From Chlorobiota bacterium (lineage in GTDB: Bacteria > Bacteroidota > Ignavibacteria > OLB7): DNA of 64,000 nt. The translations under genes and the position numbers were made by a program. The notes beneath the pieces were generated by a model. The model was not told the origin of the DNA, did not search any database, and was given only the letters and a program-made list of their open reading frames with translations. The DNA lies in NCBI GenBank assembly GCA_016788565.1, contig JAEUSP010000118.1:1-64000 (forward strand). Direction: 5' to 3'. Shown here piece after piece: positions 18,947-26,983 of this stretch (the first letter of the stretch is position 1; each line of letters begins with the position of its first letter).

Positions 18947-19940
18947 CCATATCGAATCCATCTACTGGGTGTTCACGCAGCTTTGCAACGACCAGTGCGA
19001 CCATTGCTACAACAACTCCGGTCCACGCGGCGAACGCATCACCCTGGAAGAATGTTTGGCAATCGTTGGCAATCTTCCTAACCGTGCCGATCGTATCATC
19101 CTTTCCGGCGGCGAGCCGCTTGCCGAGCGCGCGCTGCTCTACTCCATTCTGGACGCGCTACGTGCCAAATACGGGACCGCAACCCAGATCATGCTGCAAA
19201 CCAACGGCGACCTTCTGACAGAAAAGATCCTTGACGAACTGCTTGCCCGTGGCGTAACCCGCGTTGACATTGCCAGCATTGACCGCTATCACAAACACGC
19301 CGGCACACGCCGCCAGATGTTGGAGGAATTGTTCCGCTCGCGCGGGATGAACGGCGACGACACCGACCCGTTAATCGAGAAAGAAACCTACCTGAAGCAA
19401 GGCACCGCCAGCTATGGTTTTTGGGGAGCCACCGAGGAGATGTGGCTGGGGGGAAATTGGGCGCGGGGGAGGGCAATGGAAAAAGATATTTGGCTGAACG
19501 ATCACACCCACAATTTTTGCGCAATCCTTTCCGGCGGGCGGGGTTTTTTGGGGGGAACGGAGCTTCCGCAAGAAATCTCCATCCAACTCTGGAAAATCAA
19601 TCCCTGCTGCCCCGGGACGCTTCACCCAATGGGGGATGCGCGGGTTGAGAAAGTATCGGAGGTGCTTGGGCGCGTTGCTGGTTCGGCAGTGCTGCAAGCC
19701 ATCAATCAGGGGGATCCGTACGGCATGGGGGAATCAATCGGGATTAGCCGCGCCCAGGCAATGGAGGTCGGGGCCAGGCTTGGCAATATCTGCCTGTGGT
19801 GTGATCATTTTTTTGAGCATCACTTCGACATCAAACAGCTTCGCGCCAGCAACTCCAACGTGATTCCGATTGTGATTCCGGTGCTGGTGGGACAATCATC
19901 AAATCCCGCAACGCAACACAACCCAAAACCTTCATGCTGA
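18930..19940 (+). CDS. Radical SAM enzyme of unassigned family
   Basis: 336 aa. The 4Fe-4S motif CNDQCDHC (Cys 19, 23, 26; CX3CX2C) is followed by the SAM-binding ILSGGEPL near residue 68 and MLQTNGDLL near 92. Further cysteines (NFCAIL, NPCCPG, NICLWCDHFFEHHF) could bind an auxiliary cluster, though no clear SPASM spacing is seen. It starts inside the ABC ATPase gene (17-bp overlap) and ends inside the next gene (7-bp overlap), so it is co-translated with an importer. It may modify the imported compound or make the compound that is imported. The N-terminal 33 codons of the longer open frame lie within the ATPase gene and are discarded. Confidence 0.85.
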   Translation: MQQAFDHIESIYWVFTQLCNDQCDHCYNNSGPRGERITLEECLAIVGNLPNRADRIILSGGEPLAERALLYSILDALRAKYGTATQIMLQTNGDLLTEKILDELLARGVTRVDIASIDRYHKHAGTRRQMLEELFRSRGMNGDDTDPLIEKETYLKQGTASYGFWGATEEMWLGGNWARGRAMEKDIWLNDHTHNFCAILSGGRGFLGGTELPQEISIQLWKINPCCPGTLHPMGDARVEKVSEVLGRVAGSAVLQAINQGDPYGMGESIGISRAQAMEVGARLGNICLWCDHFFEHHFDIKQLRASNSNVIPIVIPVLVGQSSNPATQHNPKPSC

Positions 19941-20557
19941 ACATAGTTGTGATCCACAATGGCATCCATGAGTTGGAGCTGATGTTCCAACCGACGGCGG
20001 AAGCCAGCTACACCTTTGTGCGAACCGGCCCTGGCTTCCCCGAACGGCTTGCGGCCACGCTTGCCACTGCCGACGCGCTGCTTGTTCCGAACGGTTCGGA
20101 CCACGTTGCAATGCTGGATGCCAGCAATGTTGTGGTGGAATTTCTTCAGGCCGGCAAAACGCTGTTTTGTTTCGATGGCTGGTTCACTGCATGGATTCCC
20201 GGGAACCATTGGCAGATGGATAACAGCCGCCGAACCATTGAAATACGCTACCAGATTGGAACCGACCAGCACAACATCTTGGATGGCGTAGCCATTGATG
20301 AGCTGATCTTCAATCATGGTATTTCCGGCTGGTGGGCTTGCGGATTTATCACCCCCGCCGCCAACGCCGAAGTTCTGCTAACCGACACATGGGGCAGGGC
20401 AATGGTGGTGCTGGACGAAGCCACAACGCCAGGGCGAATGATCCTAACTTCCAGCGGACCGCTGGCCGATTTCAGGTACGATGGCAGCAACAGCAACGCC
20501 CTATCGCACCTCTACCGGAACCTCCTTGAATACTCATCACAAAAAATCCAACCATGA
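19934..20557 (+). CDS. GATase/ThuA-like protein, first tandem paralogue
   Basis: 207 aa, no signal peptide. The alternating strand/helix pattern (LNIVVIHNG, DALLVPNGSDH, FLQAGKTLFCFDGWFTAW) suggests a class I glutamine-amidotransferase-like or ThuA-like flavodoxin fold. The strand after AGKT carries a Cys at the position where class I GATases have their nucleophile, but the flanking glycines of a true nucleophile elbow are lacking. It overlaps the radical SAM gene by 7 bp and the next gene by 4 bp. It aligns along much of its length with the next gene (FLQAGKTLF / FLAAGNTVF; closing segment NLLEY / NLTEW). Function unknown; family assignment is tentative. Confidence 0.6.
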   Translation: MLNIVVIHNGIHELELMFQPTAEASYTFVRTGPGFPERLAATLATADALLVPNGSDHVAMLDASNVVVEFLQAGKTLFCFDGWFTAWIPGNHWQMDNSRRTIEIRYQIGTDQHNILDGVAIDELIFNHGISGWWACGFITPAANAEVLLTDTWGRAMVVLDEATTPGRMILTSSGPLADFRYDGSNSNALSHLYRNLLEYSSQKIQP

Positions 20558-21210
20558 ACAACGTAGCATTGCTGTTTAACGGTGTCTGGTCCCACTACGT
20601 GTTTGCAACCGCGCCGAAATACCGCGACATCTACCAGCTGGTGTATGTCCACGACCTAACCGATGCTCGACTTGCCACCATGCGGGCATTGGTGATTCCG
20701 TTCCAATCCAACCAAGATGCCATAGCCGAACGGAAGGGGGTGATCTACCGTTTTTTGGCGGCGGGAAACACCGTGTTTGTGGAAGGGGACAGCCGCCCCG
20801 ATTGGTTGGACGCACAGTGGGAGGATCGCCCAGTGAACAACTACTGGTGGGTGGAACATCCCAACAATCCGCCGGTGGCCGATACCAATGTTCAGCATCC
20901 ATTATTCCGTGGCTTGCAGCCGCGCCACGCCTGCTGGCACACGCACGGGGCCTACACCCGAATCCCTTCCGAAGCTCGCGTTGTGCAACGCAACGGCGAT
21001 GGTGAAATCGTCTCCTGGGAAACCAACCAGTACGGCGGATGCCTGTTTGCAACAACCCTGGATGGGATAGTGGAGCAAGGGGTGCAGCAGATTACCCACC
21101 TTGATAACTTCTGCGATAACCTCACCGAATGGCTTAGCGGAGTTCGTCCATCCCGCGAACGGATGACGATTGACCCCGCAGCCTACGGCATCACAACAAT
21201 CAGCCGATAA
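20554..21210 (+). CDS. GATase/ThuA-like protein, second tandem paralogue
   Basis: 218 aa, starting in an ATGA overlap with the preceding gene. The same layout is visible: VALLFNGVW, ALVIPFQSNQD, FLAAGNTVFVEGDSRPDW, and then a His/Trp-rich stretch (HACWHTHGAY). At the place where the first paralogue has FCFDGW it has FVEGDSRPDW, so the Cys is lost. The two proteins may form a heterodimer with one degenerate partner. It is the last tightly coupled gene of the importer operon; the next start is 54 bp away. Not recognised as a named family. Confidence 0.6.
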   Translation: MNNVALLFNGVWSHYVFATAPKYRDIYQLVYVHDLTDARLATMRALVIPFQSNQDAIAERKGVIYRFLAAGNTVFVEGDSRPDWLDAQWEDRPVNNYWWVEHPNNPPVADTNVQHPLFRGLQPRHACWHTHGAYTRIPSEARVVQRNGDGEIVSWETNQYGGCLFATTLDGIVEQGVQQITHLDNFCDNLTEWLSGVRPSRERMTIDPAAYGITTISR

Positions 21211-21264
21211 CAGACCTGTATCAATCAACCTTCAACCATTCATCAACACTTCATCAACAAACCT

Positions 21265-21600
21265 ATGCCAACCTACTACGAATCGAACGACCTTGCCCGC
21301 TTTGCCGATGTTGGAACCCACCAACGTCCGCTGATAGACAAGTTCTTTGAATACTACGGCATGGCCACCGGAACCGACGGAGCCTTGACCAAACGCGAAA
21401 AACAACTGATCGGCCTTGCCGTTGCTCACACCATCCAATGCCCCTACTGCATTGATGCCTACACCACCGGCTGCCTTGAATCGGGTGCCGACCCTGAGCA
21501 GATGACCGAGGCACTGCACGTTGCCGCCGCCGTCCGTGGCGGAGCCTCGCTGGTGCACGGTGTGCAGATGCTGAACGGGCTGGAGAAAGTTGGGGCGTGA
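21265..21600 (+). CDS. Arsenosugar biosynthesis-associated peroxidase-like protein (carboxymuconolactone decarboxylase fold)
   Basis: 111 aa, AhpD/CMD fold. The redox CxxC is CPYC at 59-62, preceded by AHTIQ and followed by IDAYTTGC, and the helix LTKREKQLIGLAVAH typical of the family comes before it. This length and sequence fit the small CMD proteins that accompany ArsS-type radical SAM genes. It would act as a thiol-dependent reductase or peroxidase in the cytoplasm; its exact role in that pathway is not established. It follows the GATase-like gene after 54 bp, so it may be the last gene of that transcript; repeats separate it from the dipeptidase. Confidence 0.8.
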   Translation: MPTYYESNDLARFADVGTHQRPLIDKFFEYYGMATGTDGALTKREKQLIGLAVAHTIQCPYCIDAYTTGCLESGADPEQMTEALHVAAAVRGGASLVHGVQMLNGLEKVGA

Positions 21601-21705
21601 GCGGGGAATCGGGGGGCGGGGATCGGAAATCGGGGGGCGGGGATCAGGTTTCCGACTAATGACTAATGACCAATGACTAATGACTTTTGTCGGGAATCGG
21701 GGATC
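21601..21705 (+). repeat. Degenerate heptamer repeats (GGGGATC and TGACTAA types)
   Basis: First a G-rich run of GGGAATCG / GGGGCGG / GGATCGG words (about 21603-21652), then four or five TGACTAA / TGACCAA words (21655-21685), then G-rich words again. All step by about 7 bp. No coding potential. Confidence 0.75.
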
Positions 21706-21888
21706 GGAAATCGGTGAGTAATTCTTTGATTTCATTGCCCCGTGCTTCAGCGCGAGGGGGGATTGCGCGCCCCCCCACCTTTTTCCCCAAAACTTGGGGG
21801 GACGCGAAGCTCGCCAGAGCGAAGCAGGGGGGCGCGCCGTTCGGTGGCTCCACTCATACTTCGACGGGCTCAGCATGAGCGGAGGGCG
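21706..21888 (+). repeat. 180-bp direct repeat, left copy, flanking the dipeptidase-ArsS module
   Basis: Nearly identical to 24422-24602 in the same orientation. Landmarks in order: GGAAATCGGTGAG, TTTGATTTCATTGCCCCGTG, the palindrome CCCCAAAACTTGGGG, GCGAAGCTCGCCAGAGCGAAGC, and the dispersed element CTCATACTTCGACGG...CAGCATGAGCGGAGGGCG. Differences are small indels and a few substitutions. Confidence 0.9.
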
Positions 21889-21935
21889 GGGTTCGGTGGT
21901 GGCTCTGATATTTCCCACTCTCTCTTTCCCTTTCC

Positions 21936-22050
21936 CCCCAAACTTGGGGGGACGCGAAGCTCGCCAGAGCGAAGCAGGGGGGCGCGAGTTCGGTGGCTTC
22001 GCTCATACTTCGACGGAGCTTCAGCATAAGCGGAGGGCGTGGTTCGGTGG
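21936..22050 (+). repeat. Second, shorter copy of the same dispersed element
   Basis: Begins at CCCCAAACTTGGGGGGACGC and repeats the GCTCGCCAGAGCGAAGCAGG and TTCGACGGAGCTTCAGCATAAGCGG parts of the preceding unit, without its left half. Between here and the dipeptidase start (22235) I see only pyrimidine-rich heptamer-like DNA and an unremarkable leader. Confidence 0.85.
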
Positions 22051-22234
22051 TATCCGCTCTTGCTTCTATTTCCTACTCCCTATTTCCTTCCCCCGGCATT
22101 GGCTCCCACTCTCCCAGCTGGCGAATGCGGGGCAATCCGTAGCTTCATCAACTTGGCAGCGCGCGCGCGGGGTGAGGGCAGGTAGCGAAGCGGAACCAGA
22201 ACAAACATTCCAACATCAACGAACCAAAACAACC

Positions 22235-23275
22235 ATGCTCATCTTCGACGGACACAACGACCTGTTGTCGCGGCTGCACGCCATTGGCGACCACAGCGGC
22301 GCAAGTTTTTTTCGGCGAAACTCCGAAGGCCACCTTGATTTGCCACGGATGCAGGAAGGGGGTTTTGGCGGTGGATTTTTTGCCGTCTGGTTGCCGCCCC
22401 AGGGGAAGGGAAGCGGGTTCCAGCCGATGCCCGGCGGGTACATGATTCCCCTTCCGCCGCCATTGGATTTGCCAGCATCGCAACGCCTTGCCTTTGCGAT
22501 GTCGGCAACGTTGTTCAAGATTGAGGCGGCCTCCGACGGCAAAGTACAAGTGATCCGCACAGCCGACCAGATCAGCCACTGCTTGGCATCGGGCGTTGTG
22601 GCAGCAATCCTTCACTTCGAAGGTGCCGAGGCGATTGATACCGACCTGAACGCGCTCCATGTTTTCCACCAAGCTGGCTTGCGTTCGCTGGGGATTGTCT
22701 GGAGCCGCCCGAATGCGTTTGGCCACGGCGTTCCCATCGCATTCCCGGCAACGCCAAACACCGGCCCGGGGCTAACCGAAGCGGGGAAACAGCTGGTGCG
22801 GGAGTGCAACCAGCTTGGCATTCTGATTGACCTTTCGCACCTGAACGAACAAGGCTTCCGCGACGTTGCGGCGCGAAGCCAGGCCCCATTGGTTGCAACT
22901 CACTCCAACGCTTGGGCGCTCTGCAAATCGGCCCGCAACCTGACCGATTACCAGTTGGATGCAATCCGCGACAGCGATGGGATGGTGGGGCTGAACTTCG
23001 CCACAATCTTCCTGCGAAGCGATGGCGGCCAAACCACCGATACCCCAATCGAAACGATGATCCGCCACATTGACTACTTGGTGAAACGGCTTGGCCCAAC
23101 ACGGGTGGGATTCGGAAGCGATTTCGACGGGGCCGCCGTGCCGCAAGCCATTGGCGACGCTGCCGGGCTACCCAACTTGATCGAAGCGCTTCGCCAACAC
23201 GGCTACAACGACGAACTACTTCAGAACCTTGCTCACAAAAACTGGGTGCGGGTGATGCAGCTAACAATGGAATGA
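22235..23275 (+). CDS. Membrane dipeptidase, peptidase family M19
   Basis: 346 aa. Zinc ligands of the renal dipeptidase family can be placed: FDGHNDLL (His 7, Asp 9), HFEGAEAI (Glu, near 130), IDLSHLNEQGF (His, near 200), PLVATHSNAW (His, near 221) and GFGSDFDG (Asp, near 293). These enzymes hydrolyse dipeptides, including D-residue-containing and glutathione-derived Cys-Gly. No signal peptide, so it is likely cytoplasmic. Start ATG 22235 puts HxD at the expected N-terminal position; the longer open frame runs back through repeats and is spurious. It lies 90 bp before the ArsS-type gene; both sit between direct repeats. A link to arsenic or thiol chemistry is inference. Confidence 0.9.
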   Translation: MLIFDGHNDLLSRLHAIGDHSGASFFRRNSEGHLDLPRMQEGGFGGGFFAVWLPPQGKGSGFQPMPGGYMIPLPPPLDLPASQRLAFAMSATLFKIEAASDGKVQVIRTADQISHCLASGVVAAILHFEGAEAIDTDLNALHVFHQAGLRSLGIVWSRPNAFGHGVPIAFPATPNTGPGLTEAGKQLVRECNQLGILIDLSHLNEQGFRDVAARSQAPLVATHSNAWALCKSARNLTDYQLDAIRDSDGMVGLNFATIFLRSDGGQTTDTPIETMIRHIDYLVKRLGPTRVGFGSDFDGAAVPQAIGDAAGLPNLIEALRQHGYNDELLQNLAHKNWVRVMQLTME

Positions 23276-23317
23276 AAAGGCAATCTGCCAGTCGCCAGAA
23301 ATACCCCCCCCTCTCTT

Positions 23318-23365
23318 TCAACCGATCCCCGACAACCAACTCCCGACAACCGATCCCCGACTCCC
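23318..23365 (+). repeat. Heptamer repeats in the ArsS leader
   Basis: CGATCCC-CGACAAC-CAACTCC-CGACAAC-CGATCCC-CGACTCC: seven-base words, the reverse complement of the G-rich family seen at 21603 and 24341. They run up to the ArsS start codon. Confidence 0.75.
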
Positions 23366-24340
23366 ATGATAGATTTCCACGACAAACTCAGCCAACACCA
23401 CCTGGAACTTCCGCCAACCGGGCTTGCCACGTTGCAGGTGAACGTTGGGAAGCTGTGCAACCAAGCCTGCTTGCATTGCCACGTTGATGCCTCGCCAAAA
23501 CGAACCGAGGCAATGGATACGCGAACCGCACAACGGGTGATGGAAGTGCTTGCCGCCCACCCGCAGATCACCACGCTGGACATCACCGGCGGCGCGCCGG
23601 AACTGAACCCACACTTTGATTGGATGGTGGCCGAAGCCAAAAAATTGGGGAAGCACGTGATGGTGCGCCACAACCTTACCGTGCAGTTCGACGGCAACCC
23701 CATCACCGGCGAAAGCAAGGAGTATCTGCCAGATTTTTTTGCCGAACACCGCTGCGAGGTGGTCAGCTCGCTCCCCTACTACTCGCAGTATTTCACCGAC
23801 AAACAACGGGGGCGCGGGGTGTTCAATAAATCCATGGAGGGGATGAAGCGGCTGAACGATGTTGGCTACGGGAAGGAGGGAACTGGGCTGGTGCTGAACC
23901 TGGTCTATAATCCGGTGGGGGCGTTTCTTCCGGCATCGCAAGCCGGGCTGGAAGCCGACTACAAGCGGGAGCTATCGGCCAAGTTTGGATTGCATTTCAA
24001 CAGTCTTTTCACCATTACGAATATGCCAATCCACCGGTTCAAATCGGACTTGGTGCGGCATGGCGGCTACGATGCCTACATGGAGAAATTGCTGAATGCC
24101 TTCAACCCCGCCGCCGCCGAAGGGGTGATGTGCCGCTCGCAAATCAGTGTCAACTACGATGGCCGTTTAAGCGACTGCGACTTCAACCAGATGCTGGATT
24201 TGCCGGTGGAATCCGCCGCGCCGCAAACAATTTTCGATTGGGATTTCGATGCACTGCTGCACCGACGCATTGTGTTTGCCGACCACTGCTTCGGCTGCAC
24301 CGCCGGCGCGGGAAGCTCGTGCGGCGGGGCAACCGCGTAG
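23366..24340 (+). CDS. arsS: ArsS-type radical SAM protein (arsenosugar biosynthesis family)
   Basis: 324 aa. Radical SAM motif CNQACLHC (Cys 31, 35, 38), SAM-binding DITGGAPELN near 75 and the C-terminal Cys-rich tail FGCTAGAGSSCGGATA, which is the hallmark of the ArsS / radical SAM-Cys-rich family (DUF3641 C-terminal domain). ArsS proteins act after ArsM methylation and attach the adenosyl-derived ribose to dimethylarsenic to form arsenosugar precursors. No ArsM gene is visible in this window. Start ATG 23366 follows a heptamer array. Several members of this broader family contain selenocysteine in the tail; here the positions are plain Cys codons. Confidence 0.85.
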   Translation: MIDFHDKLSQHHLELPPTGLATLQVNVGKLCNQACLHCHVDASPKRTEAMDTRTAQRVMEVLAAHPQITTLDITGGAPELNPHFDWMVAEAKKLGKHVMVRHNLTVQFDGNPITGESKEYLPDFFAEHRCEVVSSLPYYSQYFTDKQRGRGVFNKSMEGMKRLNDVGYGKEGTGLVLNLVYNPVGAFLPASQAGLEADYKRELSAKFGLHFNSLFTITNMPIHRFKSDLVRHGGYDAYMEKLLNAFNPAAAEGVMCRSQISVNYDGRLSDCDFNQMLDLPVESAAPQTIFDWDFDALLHRRIVFADHCFGCTAGAGSSCGGATA

Positions 24341-24421
24341 GGGTGGGGGATCGGGAATCGGGGGCGGAGGTCGGGGATCGGGGAGCCGGGATCGGGAGTC
24401 GGGGGTCGGGGGGCGGTCGTT
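24341..24421 (+). repeat. G-rich degenerate heptamer array
   Basis: About ten words such as GGGATCG, GGAATCG, GGGGCGG, AGGTCGG, GGATCGG, GAGTCGG, each seven bases apart, starting directly after the ArsS stop codon. Confidence 0.8.
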
Positions 24422-24602
24422 GGAAATCGGTGAGTGCTTTGATTTCATTGCCCCGTGCTTCAGCGCGGGGGGATTGCGTGCTCCACCCACCCTTTTCCCC
24501 CAAAACTTGGGGGGACGCGAAGCTCGCCAGAGCGAAGCAGGGGGGCGCGATGTTCGGTGGCTCGGCTCATACTTCGACGGGGCTCAGCATGAGCGGAGGG
24601 CG
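24422..24602 (+). repeat. 180-bp direct repeat, right copy
   Basis: Mate of 21706-21888 with the same order of landmarks and same orientation. Together they bracket 22235-24340 (M19 dipeptidase and ArsS). From 24603 to 24871 I see a fragment of the dispersed element (24669-24692), GACATTC/GGCATTC heptamers (24640-24668), and nothing coding. Confidence 0.9.
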
Positions 24603-24871
24603 ACATCCGGCGGAAACTTCATCACCCTCCTTCTATTCGGCATTCGACATTTGGCATTCGACATTCCAGTGGCTCAGCATGAGCGGCAGGTGAGTTTCGC
24701 AGGCGAGCGCAGAGGGGGTGATGTGGCGCGCAAAAAAATGAGCGAAGCAACCCGACGTGTGTGGCGTACCCGAAGTACGCCGGGCTGCTTCCGCTCTGGT
24801 TGAGATGGCTGAACCAAGAGTACCACGTCGGTTCCGGTCTGCGAAGCCCCTATGCTGAAGCCCACCGCCAC

Positions 24872-26971
24872 TTATCGGATGAGCATCAACGGAGCCGCAG
24901 CCACGTTGGCGTTGGTTGCCACGCAACAAACGTACATCCCCGCTGGCAGTTTTGGAAGCATTATTCTTGCGCTTCCCACCCTTCCAACAATTTCTTGCCG
25001 ATACCACTCCCTTCCAAAAAGATCAACCACCCGCAGTTCCCCCAGCGGCGCGCCGATGCTCCACTGCACCATTGCTGCCGACTTGCCTTCCAGCAAATTC
25101 GGTTGAACTGTGAGGTAGAGGTTTGGGGGTTCCGATACTGCCGGGGCATCCAAGCTCCCTTCTTGGTAATAGGCTTGCAATCCACCCGCCTCCATTCCCA
25201 AAATCAGCCACGCCCCTTTGCGGTCGCGGAAGATCATTGGTGTTGGGTTGGAGCGGTCGGGAAGGTCCATATCAGGGAAGCTGGGCCGTTTCTGGAAATC
25301 CCCTTCGCCGGTGTTGAAGTAGAATTGGATGCCATCGCGCTGCCGCCCGTTTCCGGCACCAAACCCGGCGGCGTTCCCCACCAGAAGGTCAATTTTGCCG
25401 TCGCTGTCAATATCGAACAATCGCGGGGCCGAATCGCGCCCGGCATTCAGCGCGTCCAGCGGCGGCGGCGGCGATGCCCGCTCGAACGCTGGTGTTGTTG
25501 CGGTGCCGATATTTTGGAAATAGAATGCCTGGCCATTTTGCGCCCCCAACAGAAGGTCCAAATCGCCATCGCCGTCCAGATCACCCAGCGAGGGGGAGAC
25601 GTTGGTGTTAATGCCGCTGACATCGGCCAGCGATTCGGAGAAGACCAACCGGCTCCCCTGGAATTTCCAGATGGAGATCATCTTTGTGGGGTCGTCCACT
25701 ACCCCACCAATCACCACCTCGGCTACTCCATCGCCGTCCAGATCGCCCGTTGCAGGGGCGGTGCGTTGCCACCCGGGGACCCCGAACGTTTCCTTTTTCC
25801 GCCAGATTGTTTGCCCTTGTTCTTGCCTTGTTTCGTAGTAGCTCAGCGTCCCTTCCAGCGATCCGATCAGCACGCCGTTCCGCCGCGAATCGTTGATGAT
25901 TGTTGGGGCCGCATACTCGCCAACATCAATCTCATCGGTTGGGTCTTTCTGTTGATTCCGCATCACCGGCGCGCTGTTGGTTCCGGTGTTGCGGAACAAC
26001 TGCAACGGAGGGAACAGGCTGTTGGGAAGAAGCGAGGATATCAGGACATCCTGGCGGCCATCGGCATCGATATCCCCCGCTTCGGCTTGGTTAAATCCAC
26101 CGCTGGCCACATCGTCGCCAATCCCACGGAAGGCGGTGTCCAGGCGGTTCATTCCGAACTTTGCCTGCTGTGGCGTTCCGTCGTTGTGGAACAACAGCAG
26201 CCGCTCGGTGAAGAAATCGCCGAACAGAATATCCAGATCAGCATCGCCGTTCATATCGGCAAATCCCAGGACGCTTGCGCCATGCCGCTCCTGTTGTTCA
26301 CGCTGTGTTGCGGCCCCTTCGTCCGGCTTTGCCAGCCCCGAAATCACCAAGATATTCATGTACGTATCGGTGCGGAACGTCAGGGTGGGGGATTGCGCTG
26401 TTCCGGTGTTTTCGTAGAAGATGATGGAGCCATCAACCTTGCCGTAGAACAGGTCCAAATCGCCATCGGCATCAATATCCACGAACGAAGGGACCGTTTC
26501 CTGCTGGGTAAAAACGGTGCTGCCATCAGCCCCCTTCATTGTGTCGGCATTGCGGGCGAACTGCGGATCAGCTTGGGTTCCGGTGTTGCGGAACAGCATC
26601 ACTTCCGAAAGATTGCCACTGCTGAACAGGTCGTCGTCGCCATCGGCATCAATATCGGCAAAGCGGAACCAGCGACGCACAGGAAGCGAATCATAAACGG
26701 AAGGGAACACGCGGCGGAAAATGAAATCGCCGTAGTTGTGATACATCCGCAAAACGTTATCGGGATTGAGCAAGAACAGATCGGGGATGCGGTCGGCACT
26801 CACATCGCGCAACCCAATGCGTGGCTGGTACAGGCCGCCAGAAAAAGGGTTGCCCATCACCGCCCCCTGTTCCGATTCAACAACGAACGGAGCCAGGTGC
26901 CGCTGGAACGGTTGCGCAGGCAGGCTTGCCGCCGGAAGCAACAGCCACAGCGGCAAGCAGCCCAACAACAT
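24872..26971 (-). CDS. Secreted FG-GAP/VCBS repeat protein with T9SS-like C-terminal domain
   Basis: 699 aa. Signal peptide LLGCLPLWLLLPAASLPAQ, then a beta-propeller of repeated calcium-loop units of the type DxDxDGDxDL (for example DIDADGDDDLF, DIDADGDLDLF, DLDGDGVAEV, DLDGDGDLDLL), about eight to ten copies. The last 80 residues (LRVVDLFGREWYRQEI to LPAGMYVCCVAT) are a sorting-domain-like tail. Such proteins bind ligands at the cell surface; no enzyme motif is seen. I start at ATG 26971; the frame stays open upstream to 27121 but that extension is encoded by an inserted repeat element and lacks signal-peptide logic. A long antisense frame on the other strand is a shadow. Confidence 0.85.
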   Translation of the reverse strand: MLLGCLPLWLLLPAASLPAQPFQRHLAPFVVESEQGAVMGNPFSGGLYQPRIGLRDVSADRIPDLFLLNPDNVLRMYHNYGDFIFRRVFPSVYDSLPVRRWFRFADIDADGDDDLFSSGNLSEVMLFRNTGTQADPQFARNADTMKGADGSTVFTQQETVPSFVDIDADGDLDLFYGKVDGSIIFYENTGTAQSPTLTFRTDTYMNILVISGLAKPDEGAATQREQQERHGASVLGFADMNGDADLDILFGDFFTERLLLFHNDGTPQQAKFGMNRLDTAFRGIGDDVASGGFNQAEAGDIDADGRQDVLISSLLPNSLFPPLQLFRNTGTNSAPVMRNQQKDPTDEIDVGEYAAPTIINDSRRNGVLIGSLEGTLSYYETRQEQGQTIWRKKETFGVPGWQRTAPATGDLDGDGVAEVVIGGVVDDPTKMISIWKFQGSRLVFSESLADVSGINTNVSPSLGDLDGDGDLDLLLGAQNGQAFYFQNIGTATTPAFERASPPPPLDALNAGRDSAPRLFDIDSDGKIDLLVGNAAGFGAGNGRQRDGIQFYFNTGEGDFQKRPSFPDMDLPDRSNPTPMIFRDRKGAWLILGMEAGGLQAYYQEGSLDAPAVSEPPNLYLTVQPNLLEGKSAAMVQWSIGAPLGELRVVDLFGREWYRQEIVGRVGSARIMLPKLPAGMYVCCVATNANVAAAPLMLIR

Positions 26972-26983
26972 CAATTGCAGAAT

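Noticed and set aside
23366-24340. Selenocysteine in the ArsS tail or in the CMD CxxC
   Set aside because: All relevant codons are TGC/TGT, and the stop codon of ArsS is TAG with no in-frame TGA followed by homology.
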